Assembly (NCBI GenBank): GCA_963540815.1
Contig: CAUTQY010000004.1
Coordinates: 62,001 to 126,000, forward strand
Source of the DNA: Scybalousia_A sp963540815
Lineage (GTDB): Bacteria > Bacteroidota > Bacteroidia > Bacteroidales > P3
Direction of reading: 5' to 3'
DNA length: 64,000 bases
Below the pieces are notes generated by a model that saw only the letters and a list, made by a program, of their open reading frames with translations, was not told the DNA's origin and made no database searches. A program made the translations under genes and the position numbers. Shown piece by piece: positions 1-7,546 of the stretch. The first letter of the stretch is position 1. Every line of letters starts with the position of its first letter.

Positions 1-67
1 CTTCCAAAGAAGTTACATTTTCATTATATTGTCTTACACTACCATCAGGTAAGGTTATATTTATCAT
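1..67 (-). CDS. thrS: Threonyl-tRNA synthetase, N-terminal fragment (cut by window start)
   Basis: The reverse strand from 67 down to the window edge encodes 22 codons beginning MINITLPDGSVRQYN. This is the typical opening of the TGS domain of bacterial threonyl-tRNA synthetase, where 'ITLPDGS' and a following aromatic residue are strongly conserved. The enzyme charges tRNA-Thr in the cytoplasm. Only the first strand-turn-strand of the TGS domain is visible. The ATG is the first in frame and lies about 92 bases downstream of a TAnnTTTG promoter element, so the start is plausible. It is transcribed away from the RluD-type gene. Confidence 0.85.
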   Translation of the reverse strand, partial: MINITLPDGSVRQYNENVTSLE

Positions 68-158
68 ATATTTTTTCTTTTTATTTCTCTTATAAGGCTA
101 AGTCAAAATAAAGCTTTTTTTTATTCACTCTCTATATTATATAGCACAAGAGTGGTTG

Positions 159-166
159 CAAAATTA
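159..166 (-). promoter_or_regulatory. Bacteroidetes-type -7 element for thrS
   Basis: On the minus strand this reads TAATTTTG, an exact TAnnTTTG match. No good TTTG lies at the -33 spacing. It implies a leader of about 85-90 nt before the thrS ATG. The leader contains a short inverted repeat (CACTCT at 126-131, AGAGTG at 149-154). Confidence 0.4.
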
Positions 167-255
167 CAATTTTTTTTCACAACTATATTTTTTTTTGTTA
201 TTTTTATAAAAATAAAATGTCACACAAGTGTTTTTCTTTCAATATAATATATTTG

Positions 256-263
256 TATCTTTG
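256..263 (+). promoter_or_regulatory. Bacteroidetes-type -7 element for the RluD-type gene
   Basis: TATCTTTG matches TAnnTTTG and lies 23 bases before the ATG, giving a leader of roughly 18 nt. A second overlapping match (TATATTTG, 270-277) sits too close to the ATG to be the main start site. No clear -33 TTTG is seen. Confidence 0.45.
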
Positions 264-286
264 CAAACGTATATTTGTAAAGATTT

Positions 287-1315
287 ATGATTAACGAAAT
301 AAATACCGAAGAGTTATACGAAAACCATCGTATTATAGTGGAGAAAGGACAAAAACTTTTAAGAATGGATAAGTATCTTATGCTGAGAATAGAAAACACC
401 TCACGCAATAAGATACAACAGGCAGCAAGAGCCAACTGCATAAAAGTCAATTCTCAAAGTGTAAAACCGAACTACAAGGTAAAGCCGGGCGATGTTATTC
501 AAATTTTCTTAACAAGAGAACCACGCAATACTGAAATTATACCGCAAAACATTCCCTTGGATATTGTCTATGAGGATGACGATTTGATAATAATTAACAA
601 ACCTATGGGAATGGTAGTCCATCCTGCCTATGGGAATTATGATAAAACTTTGGTAAATGCTTTGGAATGGCATTTTCAACACTCCGAAAATAAAGATACC
701 GATAAAGAAATACATCCTCTTTTGGTTCACAGAATAGATAAAGACACAACAGGATTGATTGTTGTTGCAAAGAACGAAGAGAGTCAAACTATATTGGCCA
801 AACAATTTTATTATCATACAATAGAGAGAACTTATACTGCCTTGGTTTGGGGAAATTTTCCGGATAATGAGGGAACAATAGATAAAAATGTTGCACGCGA
901 TAGTAAGGACAGAAAAAAAATGGCAACATATATTGACCCCGAAAAAGGAAAAAGAGCAATAACACATTGGAAAGTTTTGGAAAGATTCGGATACGCAACT
1001 TTAATACAATGTAGTTTGGAGACCGGCAGAACACATCAAATACGCGTACACCTTATGAGCGAGGGACACCCTCTTTTCAATGATGCTACCTACGGAGGCG
1101 ACAGGATATTAAAGGGAACTACTTTTTCAAAATACAAACAGTTTATTCTGAATTGCTTTGAAATTCTTCCCCGTCAGGCTCTCCATGCAACAACATTGGG
1201 CTTTAAACATCCCATAACAAACAAGGAGGTATTTTTTTCTTCGGCTTTGCCGAGTGATATGCAACAAGTCATAGAAAAATGGGAAAAATACACTCAAAAC
1301 AAAAATTTTACCTGA
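287..1315 (+). CDS. rluD: RluD-family 23S rRNA pseudouridine synthase
   Basis: This enzyme isomerises specific uridines of 23S rRNA to pseudouridine in the cytoplasm. An S4 RNA-binding domain covers about residues 25-75. The RsuA/RluA catalytic domain follows, with the signature HRIDKDTTG holding the catalytic aspartate (D151), and the conserved block GRTHQIRVHL near 247-256 followed by FNDATYGG. The length of 342 aa is normal for the RluD branch, which unlike RluA and RluC members is usually 320-350 aa. The opening residues before the S4 domain are typical. In many Bacteroidetes this gene follows a PASTA-domain gene. Here the PASTA gene is about 53 kb away (at 53.3 kb), so that linkage is broken. 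The exact uridine targets cannot be read from the sequence. Confidence 0.9.
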   Translation: MINEINTEELYENHRIIVEKGQKLLRMDKYLMLRIENTSRNKIQQAARANCIKVNSQSVKPNYKVKPGDVIQIFLTREPRNTEIIPQNIPLDIVYEDDDLIIINKPMGMVVHPAYGNYDKTLVNALEWHFQHSENKDTDKEIHPLLVHRIDKDTTGLIVVAKNEESQTILAKQFYYHTIERTYTALVWGNFPDNEGTIDKNVARDSKDRKKMATYIDPEKGKRAITHWKVLERFGYATLIQCSLETGRTHQIRVHLMSEGHPLFNDATYGGDRILKGTTFSKYKQFILNCFEILPRQALHATTLGFKHPITNKEVFFSSALPSDMQQVIEKWEKYTQNKNFT

Positions 1316-1351
1316 TTTTTTTTACCATTTCCTTAATTTTTATATAAAATA

Positions 1352-1384
1352 TTTGGTTTATACAAAAAAATATACATACCCTTG
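1352..1384 (+). promoter_or_regulatory. Promoter of the frameshifted lipoprotein gene
   Basis: TTTG at 1352-1355 is followed after 21 bases by TACCCTTG at 1377-1384, one mismatch from TAnnTTTG. Spacing fits the Bacteroidetes -33/-7 promoter. The leader to the ATG at 1423 would be about 35 nt. Confidence 0.5.
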
Positions 1385-1422
1385 CAACTAGCTCACGTCG
1401 ATAAGTAAATTAATAGATAATA

Positions 1423-2017
1423 ATGTTTAACTTTAAAATTCGTTTTTACAATGAAAAAAAATTATTAGTTACGTCCAGATTAGCTGTGACCATTTTAGCA
1501 ATTATCACATTGTTTGTCGCTTGCAACAATGATGAAGACGGAAGAGACGTTGCCGAAAAATTAGAACTAAAAAGGTACAATAAATGCCAAAGGACCTATA
1601 ATCGTTATAATGAGAGGTCGTCTTATGGGTAATCCTTTTACAGGATATTGTGTCGGAAATAGGGGAATTTGTGTTCTTCTTTTCCATAGAAACTACAGAC
1701 CGTCTTCTGTTTTAGAAGATATTACATTTGCGACTTTGCAAAATAACTCAAAAAACAAATCTCTAACACTAAAAATAGATTACTCCATGAGTTCCGGTAC
1801 AGAGAAAAGTTATTGGAGCAAAGACATAAATAATGGGTATGTAGAGCTCTTTTCCGATATCATTTTGTCCGATAATTCTCTATTAGAGGAAATTAATGCA
1901 AAAAATAATACTCTATTAAAACAGTATAAGGATAAACAACTTAAGCCTTATAGTTCTTGCGATGTATTACAAAAAAACCTTGATGATACGAATTTTAATA
2001 AACCTGTGGAGTTATGA
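1423..2017 (+). pseudogene. Small lipoprotein gene interrupted by a frameshift
   Basis: The first reading frame gives a hydrophobic signal ending in LFVAC, a lipobox with the cysteine at residue 34, then a short acidic linker (NNDEDGRD). It stops after 69 codons. The next frame is open from 1571 to the stop at 2017 and continues without a gap in sense. Removing one A from the run of five at 1570-1574 joins them into one protein of about 197 aa reading ...EKLELKGTINAKG. The remainder is polar, with cysteines in the GYCVGNRGIC segment and one near the C-terminus, and matches no family I recognise. A run of eight As at 1454-1461 lies at a second possible start, where one more A would give a conventional MKKKLL start. 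Its last codons overlap the start of the thioredoxin-like gene by 4 bases (ATGA), so the two were probably translated together. It could be a true pseudogene, a phase-variable gene or a sequencing error. Confidence 0.6.
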
Positions 2018-2739
2018 AAAGAATTTTTACTTATATCTTACTCATTGCCACAATTGTTTTATTCGGTAGTTGTAATTATATTTGGCTGTGTAAAGAAACG
2101 GAGAAAACGATAAAAAACGCAAAAAAATATACCGAATATCAAGCTCTTTCCGTTGAAAATATTAAGTCTATTCTGCGTAAGGATACAACAAAATATAAAA
2201 TTATAGATTTTTATTCCACATGTTGCGGACCTTGCATCTATCGTTTTCAATACGTATTTCCGGAAAAGCTAAAAAAATACTGTTCCAATAATACCGAAGT
2301 ATATTTTATACAAAATAACACAAGCAGTTTAAAATATAGCGACACTTTTTTGAAAATGATATCGCAATATGATACCGATACCAACAAGTACAAATATTAC
2401 TTGTTGGACACCAACTACAGATATTCCGATTTTAAGGCAAAAAATAAAATAGACGCACTTACAAACCTAACAAATGATATTTTTGACAACGAAGAGTTTA
2501 TCGTCTCTCTAGGTTTGCCTCACAGTATGGTTGTAAACAAAACCGGAAATAAGATAATGGTAAGACCTTGTAAATTTTCAGACGGCAGTGTTGCTCATAC
2601 GCCATTGTCTTTGGATTATATAGACCGTCCGTTAAACAAATTGGATTTTAATTCTATTTGGAAAGATACACTGTATTTGCCGTATGAAATGGATAAAAAT
2701 CTAAAAATGTTTTGTACCCCAGATGGAAAATGTAGGTAG
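2014..2739 (+). CDS. Thioredoxin-like lipoprotein with CGPC motif
   Basis: The protein has a signal sequence ending in LFGSC, with the lipid-modified cysteine at residue 20, so it should be anchored facing the periplasm. A thioredoxin-fold segment starts near residue 60 ('KIIDFYST') and carries the active-site motif C71-G-P-C74, as in thioredoxin itself. It is preceded by an extra cysteine at 70. A cis-proline candidate lies in 'GLPHSMVVN', where thioredoxins and TlpA-like proteins contact substrate. The C-terminus ends in a further cysteine-containing tail. This supports a disulfide reductase or oxidoreductase role in the periplasm. The natural partner is unknown, but the overlapping upstream cysteine-containing lipoprotein is the obvious candidate. 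The family is diverged and I do not recognise a named subgroup. Confidence 0.6.
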   Translation: MKRIFTYILLIATIVLFGSCNYIWLCKETEKTIKNAKKYTEYQALSVENIKSILRKDTTKYKIIDFYSTCCGPCIYRFQYVFPEKLKKYCSNNTEVYFIQNNTSSLKYSDTFLKMISQYDTDTNKYKYYLLDTNYRYSDFKAKNKIDALTNLTNDIFDNEEFIVSLGLPHSMVVNKTGNKIMVRPCKFSDGSVAHTPLSLDYIDRPLNKLDFNSIWKDTLYLPYEMDKNLKMFCTPDGKCR

Positions 2740-2772
2740 TTTATTACCGACATGTAAAGTATTCACGACTTA

Positions 2773-2819
2773 CAACTCAATGTTAAAGTATATTTCTTTT
2801 ACGTTGAGTTGTTTTTTTT
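2773..2819 (+). terminator. Rho-independent terminator after the thioredoxin-like gene
   Basis: An 11-bp stem (2773-2783 with 2801-2811, one G-U pair) is followed directly by eight Ts at 2812-2819. It separates the lipoprotein/thioredoxin pair from gldB. Confidence 0.75.
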
Positions 2820-2821
2820 GT

Positions 2822-2829
2822 TATTTTTG
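2822..2829 (+). promoter_or_regulatory. Bacteroidetes-type -7 element for gldB
   Basis: TATTTTTG immediately after the terminator T-run is an exact TAnnTTTG match, 20 bases before the gldB ATG. It marks a fresh transcription start for the gldB unit. Confidence 0.45.
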
Positions 2830-2849
2830 CAAAAAATATTGCATTAACT

Positions 2850-3908
2850 ATGAAAAGTCTGATTCCAAGGTTAATAATACTGTGCCTGATAATGAGTTGT
2901 TTGTTTTTTTCTTGCAAAAGAAACAATACCGAGAATATAAAATTCTACAACAACGATAACGTGGAAGAGACTATAAAATTCAAACGATTTGATGTTGCCT
3001 TATTTGCCAGACCCAAAACGACATTACAAGAACATTTGCTTGCTTTACAAAAAGAATATCCGTATATGTTTCAGATGCCACTTTCCAATACGGAATATAT
3101 GAATATGGTAATGTCTATGGTGAGTGACAAACAAATGCAAAACGCTCAAAACATTGTAGAAAGAGAATTTCCGAATTTGGATTTTTTGAGTAAAGATTTA
3201 ACCTCTGCTTTTGCAAGACTAAAAAACATATATCACAATACATCTTTGCCAAAAAATGTTTATACTCTCATTCTTGGAGGAGCGGATTATTCATACGGTT
3301 ACGCTAACAGAGTTTATATGAACGATACCCTTTATTATACAATAGCCTTGGATGTCTACGCCTTAAATAAACTTGCAAATCATCCCTACTATAAGCAATA
3401 TCCCGAGTATATGAGAAAAAGTCTTGATAAACAATTTATTGCCCCGGATTTTATGCGTATGTATTTGTTGAATAAAACTTTTATGGCTACGCCTTTAAAA
3501 AGTTTTTCAAACAATGCTGCTTTGTTAGATTGTATAATAGAGGACGGAAAATTGTCTTGTTTTGTTAAGCATCTTTTGCCAAACTATCCTTTAAACACCA
3601 TACTTAGATACGATAGCGACCAAATGCAGTGGGTAGAAAATAACGAGGCAAATACGTGGGCTTATATAATTCAAAATAAATTACTGTATGATACCGACCG
3701 TTCAAAATATCTTTCCCTTATATCCGACGGACCGGAAAGCAAAGGTTTGCATGGTTCTCCTGCTCGAGTGGGAAATTATATAGGTTACAAAATCGTAGAG
3801 AGTTTTATAAAAGAAAACAAAATAGGGTTAGACTCCCTTATGAATATAAAAGACAACTACCTTATCCTCCAACAATCAAAATACAAACCCAAGAAAAAAA
3901 ATAAATGA
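2850..3908 (+). CDS. gldB: GldB-family gliding motility-type lipoprotein
   Basis: A lipoprotein signal ends in LFFSC (Cys22). The mature protein shows the features of the GldB family: the early 'RFD..LF' segment, a stretch around 'LQKEYPYMF', and the C-terminal block 'PARVGNYIGYKIVESF', close to the family consensus in which a glycine-rich turn precedes an amphipathic helix. GldB was first found as essential for gliding in Flavobacterium. Homologues are widespread in non-gliding Bacteroidetes, where their exact role is unclear. Length (352 aa) is normal. The usual neighbour gldC is missing here. The last four bases overlap the start of the sulfatase-like gene, so the pair is probably translationally coupled. 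Confidence 0.75.
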   Translation: MKSLIPRLIILCLIMSCLFFSCKRNNTENIKFYNNDNVEETIKFKRFDVALFARPKTTLQEHLLALQKEYPYMFQMPLSNTEYMNMVMSMVSDKQMQNAQNIVEREFPNLDFLSKDLTSAFARLKNIYHNTSLPKNVYTLILGGADYSYGYANRVYMNDTLYYTIALDVYALNKLANHPYYKQYPEYMRKSLDKQFIAPDFMRMYLLNKTFMATPLKSFSNNAALLDCIIEDGKLSCFVKHLLPNYPLNTILRYDSDQMQWVENNEANTWAYIIQNKLLYDTDRSKYLSLISDGPESKGLHGSPARVGNYIGYKIVESFIKENKIGLDSLMNIKDNYLILQQSKYKPKKKNK

Positions 3909-5836
3909 CAATGAAACCCATATATAAACAAATAATTTTTAGGTACGTTTTTGCCTTGTGCCTATTGCTGACAACACAGTTAATTTTCTATATTCTCAAC
4001 CGTTCGCTTTTTGCCGTTAATTCATTTGGTGATTTTTTTAGGATTCTAATAGGCAACTTGCGTTTTTGTCTTGCTACTTTAAGTGTGTATTTGGCGCCAT
4101 ACTTATTTTTTTCTCTTCTACCTCTGAAAATAAGAGACAAAAAAGCATATAGGGTTGTGCTTTCGTTTTTTTTCTTTGCGGGAGTGGAAATAATGATGGT
4201 AAGCAATTTGATAGATTGCGGATATTTTCGTTTCACTTTTAAGAGATTGACATTTGATATTTTCAATTACTTGGGCGTAGGAGGAGATTTCAACTCTCTT
4301 ATTCCTCAATTTGTTAGAGATTATTGGCATTTGTTTGTAATATTTTTGATACTAAACCTTCTACTATACTTTATTGATTGGCAAATGAGAAAAAAATTGC
4401 ACAACGTAAAAAAACTTTCAACAACAAGTATAAAAAGTATCCTTAGGGAAAGTTTTGTTTTTGTTGTAGCAATATTACTATTGTTTGTCTTTCAACGAGG
4501 AGGTTTTCAGTATAGACCAATGGGGTTGTTACAGGCCACCGAATATGCAACAACACAAAACACAGCCTTAGTACTCAACACACCTTATACTCTATTTCGC
4601 ACAATAGGTAAAGCCGGTTTGGAGCAAAAAAAATATTTTTCCGATACGGAGGTGGCAAAAATATTTTCTCCCGTTCATTCTCCTAACAAAGAAGTTTGGG
4701 CAGATACTCTCTTTAAAGAACCCTTACAAGTAGGAAAAACAAATGTTGTTCTTATAATAATAGAAAGTTATGCCGCAGAATATCTTTCGGTTTATAATAA
4801 ACAAGGACCGAGTTATGCTCCTTTTATAGATTCTTTGGCAAAAAATTCTTTGGTTTTTAAAGGGTATTCCAATGGCAAACGCTCTATTGACGGGATTCCT
4901 GCCATTGTTTCTTCCTTGCCCTTACTTAATGAAGAAAGTTATATTACCTCTCCCTATTGCGAAAACAGGCTTGGTTCGATAGCCTCTACCCTAAGAAAAA
5001 AAGGATATAACACCGCTTTCTACCATGGAGGATATAACGGAACAATGAATTTCAACGTCTTTACAAATCACGTTGGGTTTGCAAAATATTACGGAAAAAA
5101 CGAATATAGCAACGATAAAGATTATGACGGTAATTGGGGAATATTTGACGAACCTTTTTTGCAGTATATGGGTAAAAAAATAAGCGCAACAAAAGAACCT
5201 TTTTTATCCGCTGTGTTTACTCTATCCTCTCATCACCCTTATACCATACCTAAGCAACACATAGGACGTTTCCCCAAAGGCACACTTATTGTACACGAAA
5301 CCGTAGGTTATACCGATTATGCCATAAAACGCTTTTTTGATTACGCAAAAACTCAATCTTGGTTTGATAACACTTTGTTTGTAATCACTGCCGATCATTC
5401 GGCTTTGACGGAAACAAAGGAATTTCAAACTGCCTTAGGGTTATATCGTATCCCTATTATTTTTTATTCTTCCAAGATGAAGCATGGAGAAATATCTCCC
5501 CTTGTTATGCAACAAACGGATATTTATCCTACGATTTGCGATATACTACACATTAAAGAAGATGTTTTTGCTTTCGGACAAAGTATTTTTTCCAAACAGC
5601 CTCATTTTTACATACACTATTCCAACGGAGAATATATTCTTATGCAGGACGAGTACGTAAGTATTTACAGGGAGGGTTATGCTACCAATTTGTTTAACGT
5701 TAAAACGGATGCGGATATGAAAAACAACATTGCTTCGCAACACCCGCAAATAACAAAAGAACATACCCGTCTAACCCAAGCAATAATTCAGCAATACAAC
5801 AACAGATTAATAAAAAATCGAACCCTAATAAAATAG
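3905..5836 (+). CDS. LTA synthase-like membrane sulfatase/phosphotransferase
   Basis: The N-terminal 200 residues contain about five hydrophobic segments (roughly 10-31, 47-75, 83-102, 141-158, 183-197). A C-terminal alkaline phosphatase-superfamily domain follows. Visible metal and active-site motifs are 'VLIIIESYAAEYL' (E287), the nucleophile region 'NGKRSIDGIP' (candidate S327), 'LSSHHPY', and 'ITADHS' (D497, H498). The layout is that of LtaS/EptA-like enzymes that move phospho-alcohol groups from lipids onto envelope glycans. In Bacteroidetes, which lack lipoteichoic acid, the acceptor is unknown; lipid A or a surface glycan is possible. It overlaps gldB by 4 bases. Confidence 0.8.
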   Translation: MTMKPIYKQIIFRYVFALCLLLTTQLIFYILNRSLFAVNSFGDFFRILIGNLRFCLATLSVYLAPYLFFSLLPLKIRDKKAYRVVLSFFFFAGVEIMMVSNLIDCGYFRFTFKRLTFDIFNYLGVGGDFNSLIPQFVRDYWHLFVIFLILNLLLYFIDWQMRKKLHNVKKLSTTSIKSILRESFVFVVAILLLFVFQRGGFQYRPMGLLQATEYATTQNTALVLNTPYTLFRTIGKAGLEQKKYFSDTEVAKIFSPVHSPNKEVWADTLFKEPLQVGKTNVVLIIIESYAAEYLSVYNKQGPSYAPFIDSLAKNSLVFKGYSNGKRSIDGIPAIVSSLPLLNEESYITSPYCENRLGSIASTLRKKGYNTAFYHGGYNGTMNFNVFTNHVGFAKYYGKNEYSNDKDYDGNWGIFDEPFLQYMGKKISATKEPFLSAVFTLSSHHPYTIPKQHIGRFPKGTLIVHETVGYTDYAIKRFFDYAKTQSWFDNTLFVITADHSALTETKEFQTALGLYRIPIIFYSSKMKHGEISPLVMQQTDIYPTICDILHIKEDVFAFGQSIFSKQPHFYIHYSNGEYILMQDEYVSIYREGYATNLFNVKTDADMKNNIASQHPQITKEHTRLTQAIIQQYNNRLIKNRTLIK

Positions 5837-5876
5837 ACAGCCTATCACTCTAATAATTCAATTATCAAAAAAAGTT

Positions 5877-5884
5877 TAATTTTG
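5877..5884 (+). promoter_or_regulatory. Bacteroidetes-type -7 element before the thioesterase gene
   Basis: TAATTTTG is an exact TAnnTTTG match 13 bases from the ATG, so the leader would be very short. No clear -33 element is visible. Confidence 0.4.
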
Positions 5885-5897
5885 CAAAAAAAATAAC

Positions 5898-6308
5898 ATG
5901 ACTACGATAAACATACCAATGCCCGTATCCAAAATTTATGAATACAAAGTAAAGTCGGAGGATACTTCCATACATCAACATAGCGGTGAGGTTAAAGTAT
6001 TGGGCACCCCAAAATTGTTGGCAATAATGGAGGAGGCTACTTGCAAAATAGTGAAAGAATTTTTGCCGGAGGGTATAACAACCGTGGGTACGGAAATGCA
6101 CTTATATCATAAAAAACCTTCCGTTGTGGGTGAAAAATTATTTATAGAATGTACATTATTGTCCAGACAGGAAAAGACACTAAACTATGAAATTAAAGTC
6201 TTTGACATAAGACAGGAGGTAGGCTATTGCTCTTGTAAAAGATTTCTCATTGTTAAAGAACAATTTGAACAAAAAGCAATGGAAGTATCTAAGAAAAAGC
6301 AATTATAA
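5898..6308 (+). CDS. Hotdog-fold thioesterase, FlK-like
   Basis: A 136-aa protein with the layout of single-domain hotdog thioesterases related to fluoroacetyl-CoA thioesterase FlK. T37 in 'GTPKLLAIMEEAT', the E45/E46 pair at the start of the long helix, and H71 in 'HLYHKKPSVVG' match the Thr/Glu/His positions of that family. The segment 'GITTVGTEMHLYH' is the usual strand before the His. It probably hydrolyses a small acyl-CoA in the cytoplasm; the substrate cannot be inferred, since most relatives do not act on fluoroacetate. It is followed after 5 bases by the RNA methyltransferase gene, so the two form an operon. Confidence 0.7.
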   Translation: MTTINIPMPVSKIYEYKVKSEDTSIHQHSGEVKVLGTPKLLAIMEEATCKIVKEFLPEGITTVGTEMHLYHKKPSVVGEKLFIECTLLSRQEKTLNYEIKVFDIRQEVGYCSCKRFLIVKEQFEQKAMEVSKKKQL

Positions 6309-6313
6309 AAGAC

Positions 6314-7495
6314 ATGCAAAAAGAGTTCAAAATGATAGCCAAGACAATGTTTGGTTTGGAAGACGTTTTGGCAAAGGAAATAGAAAAATTGGGAGGAAAG
6401 GAGATAAAAAAATTTACCCGTGCTGTAGGTTTTACGGGAGACATAAAAACATTATATAGGGTAAATTATGCCTCTCGTACCGCTCTTTGTGTGTTGAGAC
6501 CAATAATGAATTTTACGGCAAAAAATGAACAAGAATTATACAATAATATTTATAAATACGCTTGGGAAAAACTTTTCAACCCGGACGGTACTCTCCTTAT
6601 AGATTCCTCCGTAAGTAGTAATATTTTCAGACACTCTTTGTATGTTTCTCAGAAAACCAAAGATGCTATTTGTGACAGATTCAAAAAAATGTTTCTCAGA
6701 AGACCAAGTGTAGACAAGATAGACCCGGACATAAGAATTGATATTCATATAAGCGACAAGGATGTTACCGTTTCTTTGAATTCTTCGGGTGACAGCCTTT
6801 TCAAACGGGGATACAGAAAACAAGCGGGACAGGCTCCGTTAAACGAAGTTACCGCCGCAGGGCTTATACAATTGAGCGGTTGGGAAAAAGATTGTTCTTT
6901 TTACGACCCAATGTGTGGTAGCGGCACTTTGGCAATAGAAGCGGCAATGTTTGCCAATAATATACCTGCCGGTTATTACAGAAAAGACTATGCTTTCAAA
7001 AAATGGGCAGATTTTAATTCTGTGGAATGGAAAATTATAAAAGAGGAACAAGACAGAAAGATTTCGGAATTTGAACATCAGATATGGGCAAGTGATATTT
7101 CGGGACAAGCAATAGAAATAGCAAGGGAAAATATTAACTACGCTCATCTGCAACACGATATTACATTGTTTAGAGCCGGTATTGAAGAAGGCAAGAAACC
7201 CGAAGGTAGGTGTATTGTGATAACAAATCCTCCTTACGGTGAGCGATTGGAAGTAGAGGATATCGTATCCTTATATGAAACAATAGGAGATACCTTTAAA
7301 GAAAAATATACGGATTGCGAAGCCTATGTATTATCCTCTGATGTATTCGCTTTGAAAAAGATAGGTCTAAAACCTTCAAAAAAGATACAGGTGTATAACG
7401 GCAAATTGGAATGTAGGTTATTCAAGTTTGAAATGTATGCCGGCAGTCACAAATCAAAGTACCAAAACAAAGAAAGAAATATAATACGGAAATAA
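6314..7495 (+). CDS. THUMP-domain RNA methyltransferase (RlmL N-terminal-like)
   Basis: An S-adenosylmethionine-dependent methyltransferase expected to make N2-methylguanosine in 23S rRNA. An N-terminal ferredoxin-like/THUMP region spans about residues 5-160. The Rossmann methyltransferase domain carries the SAM-binding motif DPMCGSGT (198-205) and the catalytic motif NPPYGE (305-310), the hallmark of amino-group methylation of bases. At 393 aa it corresponds to the N-terminal half of E. coli RlmL; the second methyltransferase domain (RlmK) is absent, as is usual in Bacteroidetes and Firmicutes (YpsC-like). The C-terminal tail is short and very basic. The exact modified position is inferred only from family. 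Confidence 0.85.
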   Translation: MQKEFKMIAKTMFGLEDVLAKEIEKLGGKEIKKFTRAVGFTGDIKTLYRVNYASRTALCVLRPIMNFTAKNEQELYNNIYKYAWEKLFNPDGTLLIDSSVSSNIFRHSLYVSQKTKDAICDRFKKMFLRRPSVDKIDPDIRIDIHISDKDVTVSLNSSGDSLFKRGYRKQAGQAPLNEVTAAGLIQLSGWEKDCSFYDPMCGSGTLAIEAAMFANNIPAGYYRKDYAFKKWADFNSVEWKIIKEEQDRKISEFEHQIWASDISGQAIEIARENINYAHLQHDITLFRAGIEEGKKPEGRCIVITNPPYGERLEVEDIVSLYETIGDTFKEKYTDCEAYVLSSDVFALKKIGLKPSKKIQVYNGKLECRLFKFEMYAGSHKSKYQNKERNIIRK

Positions 7496-7546
7496 AAAAA
7501 ACTGAAAACGTACGATAAATAAGTTTCTTGTTGCAGGTAAAAATTT

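Noticed and set aside
2723..2959. 78-codon plus-strand frame spanning the terminator before gldB
   Set aside because: It runs through a terminator stem and the gldB start in another frame, with no signal or domain.
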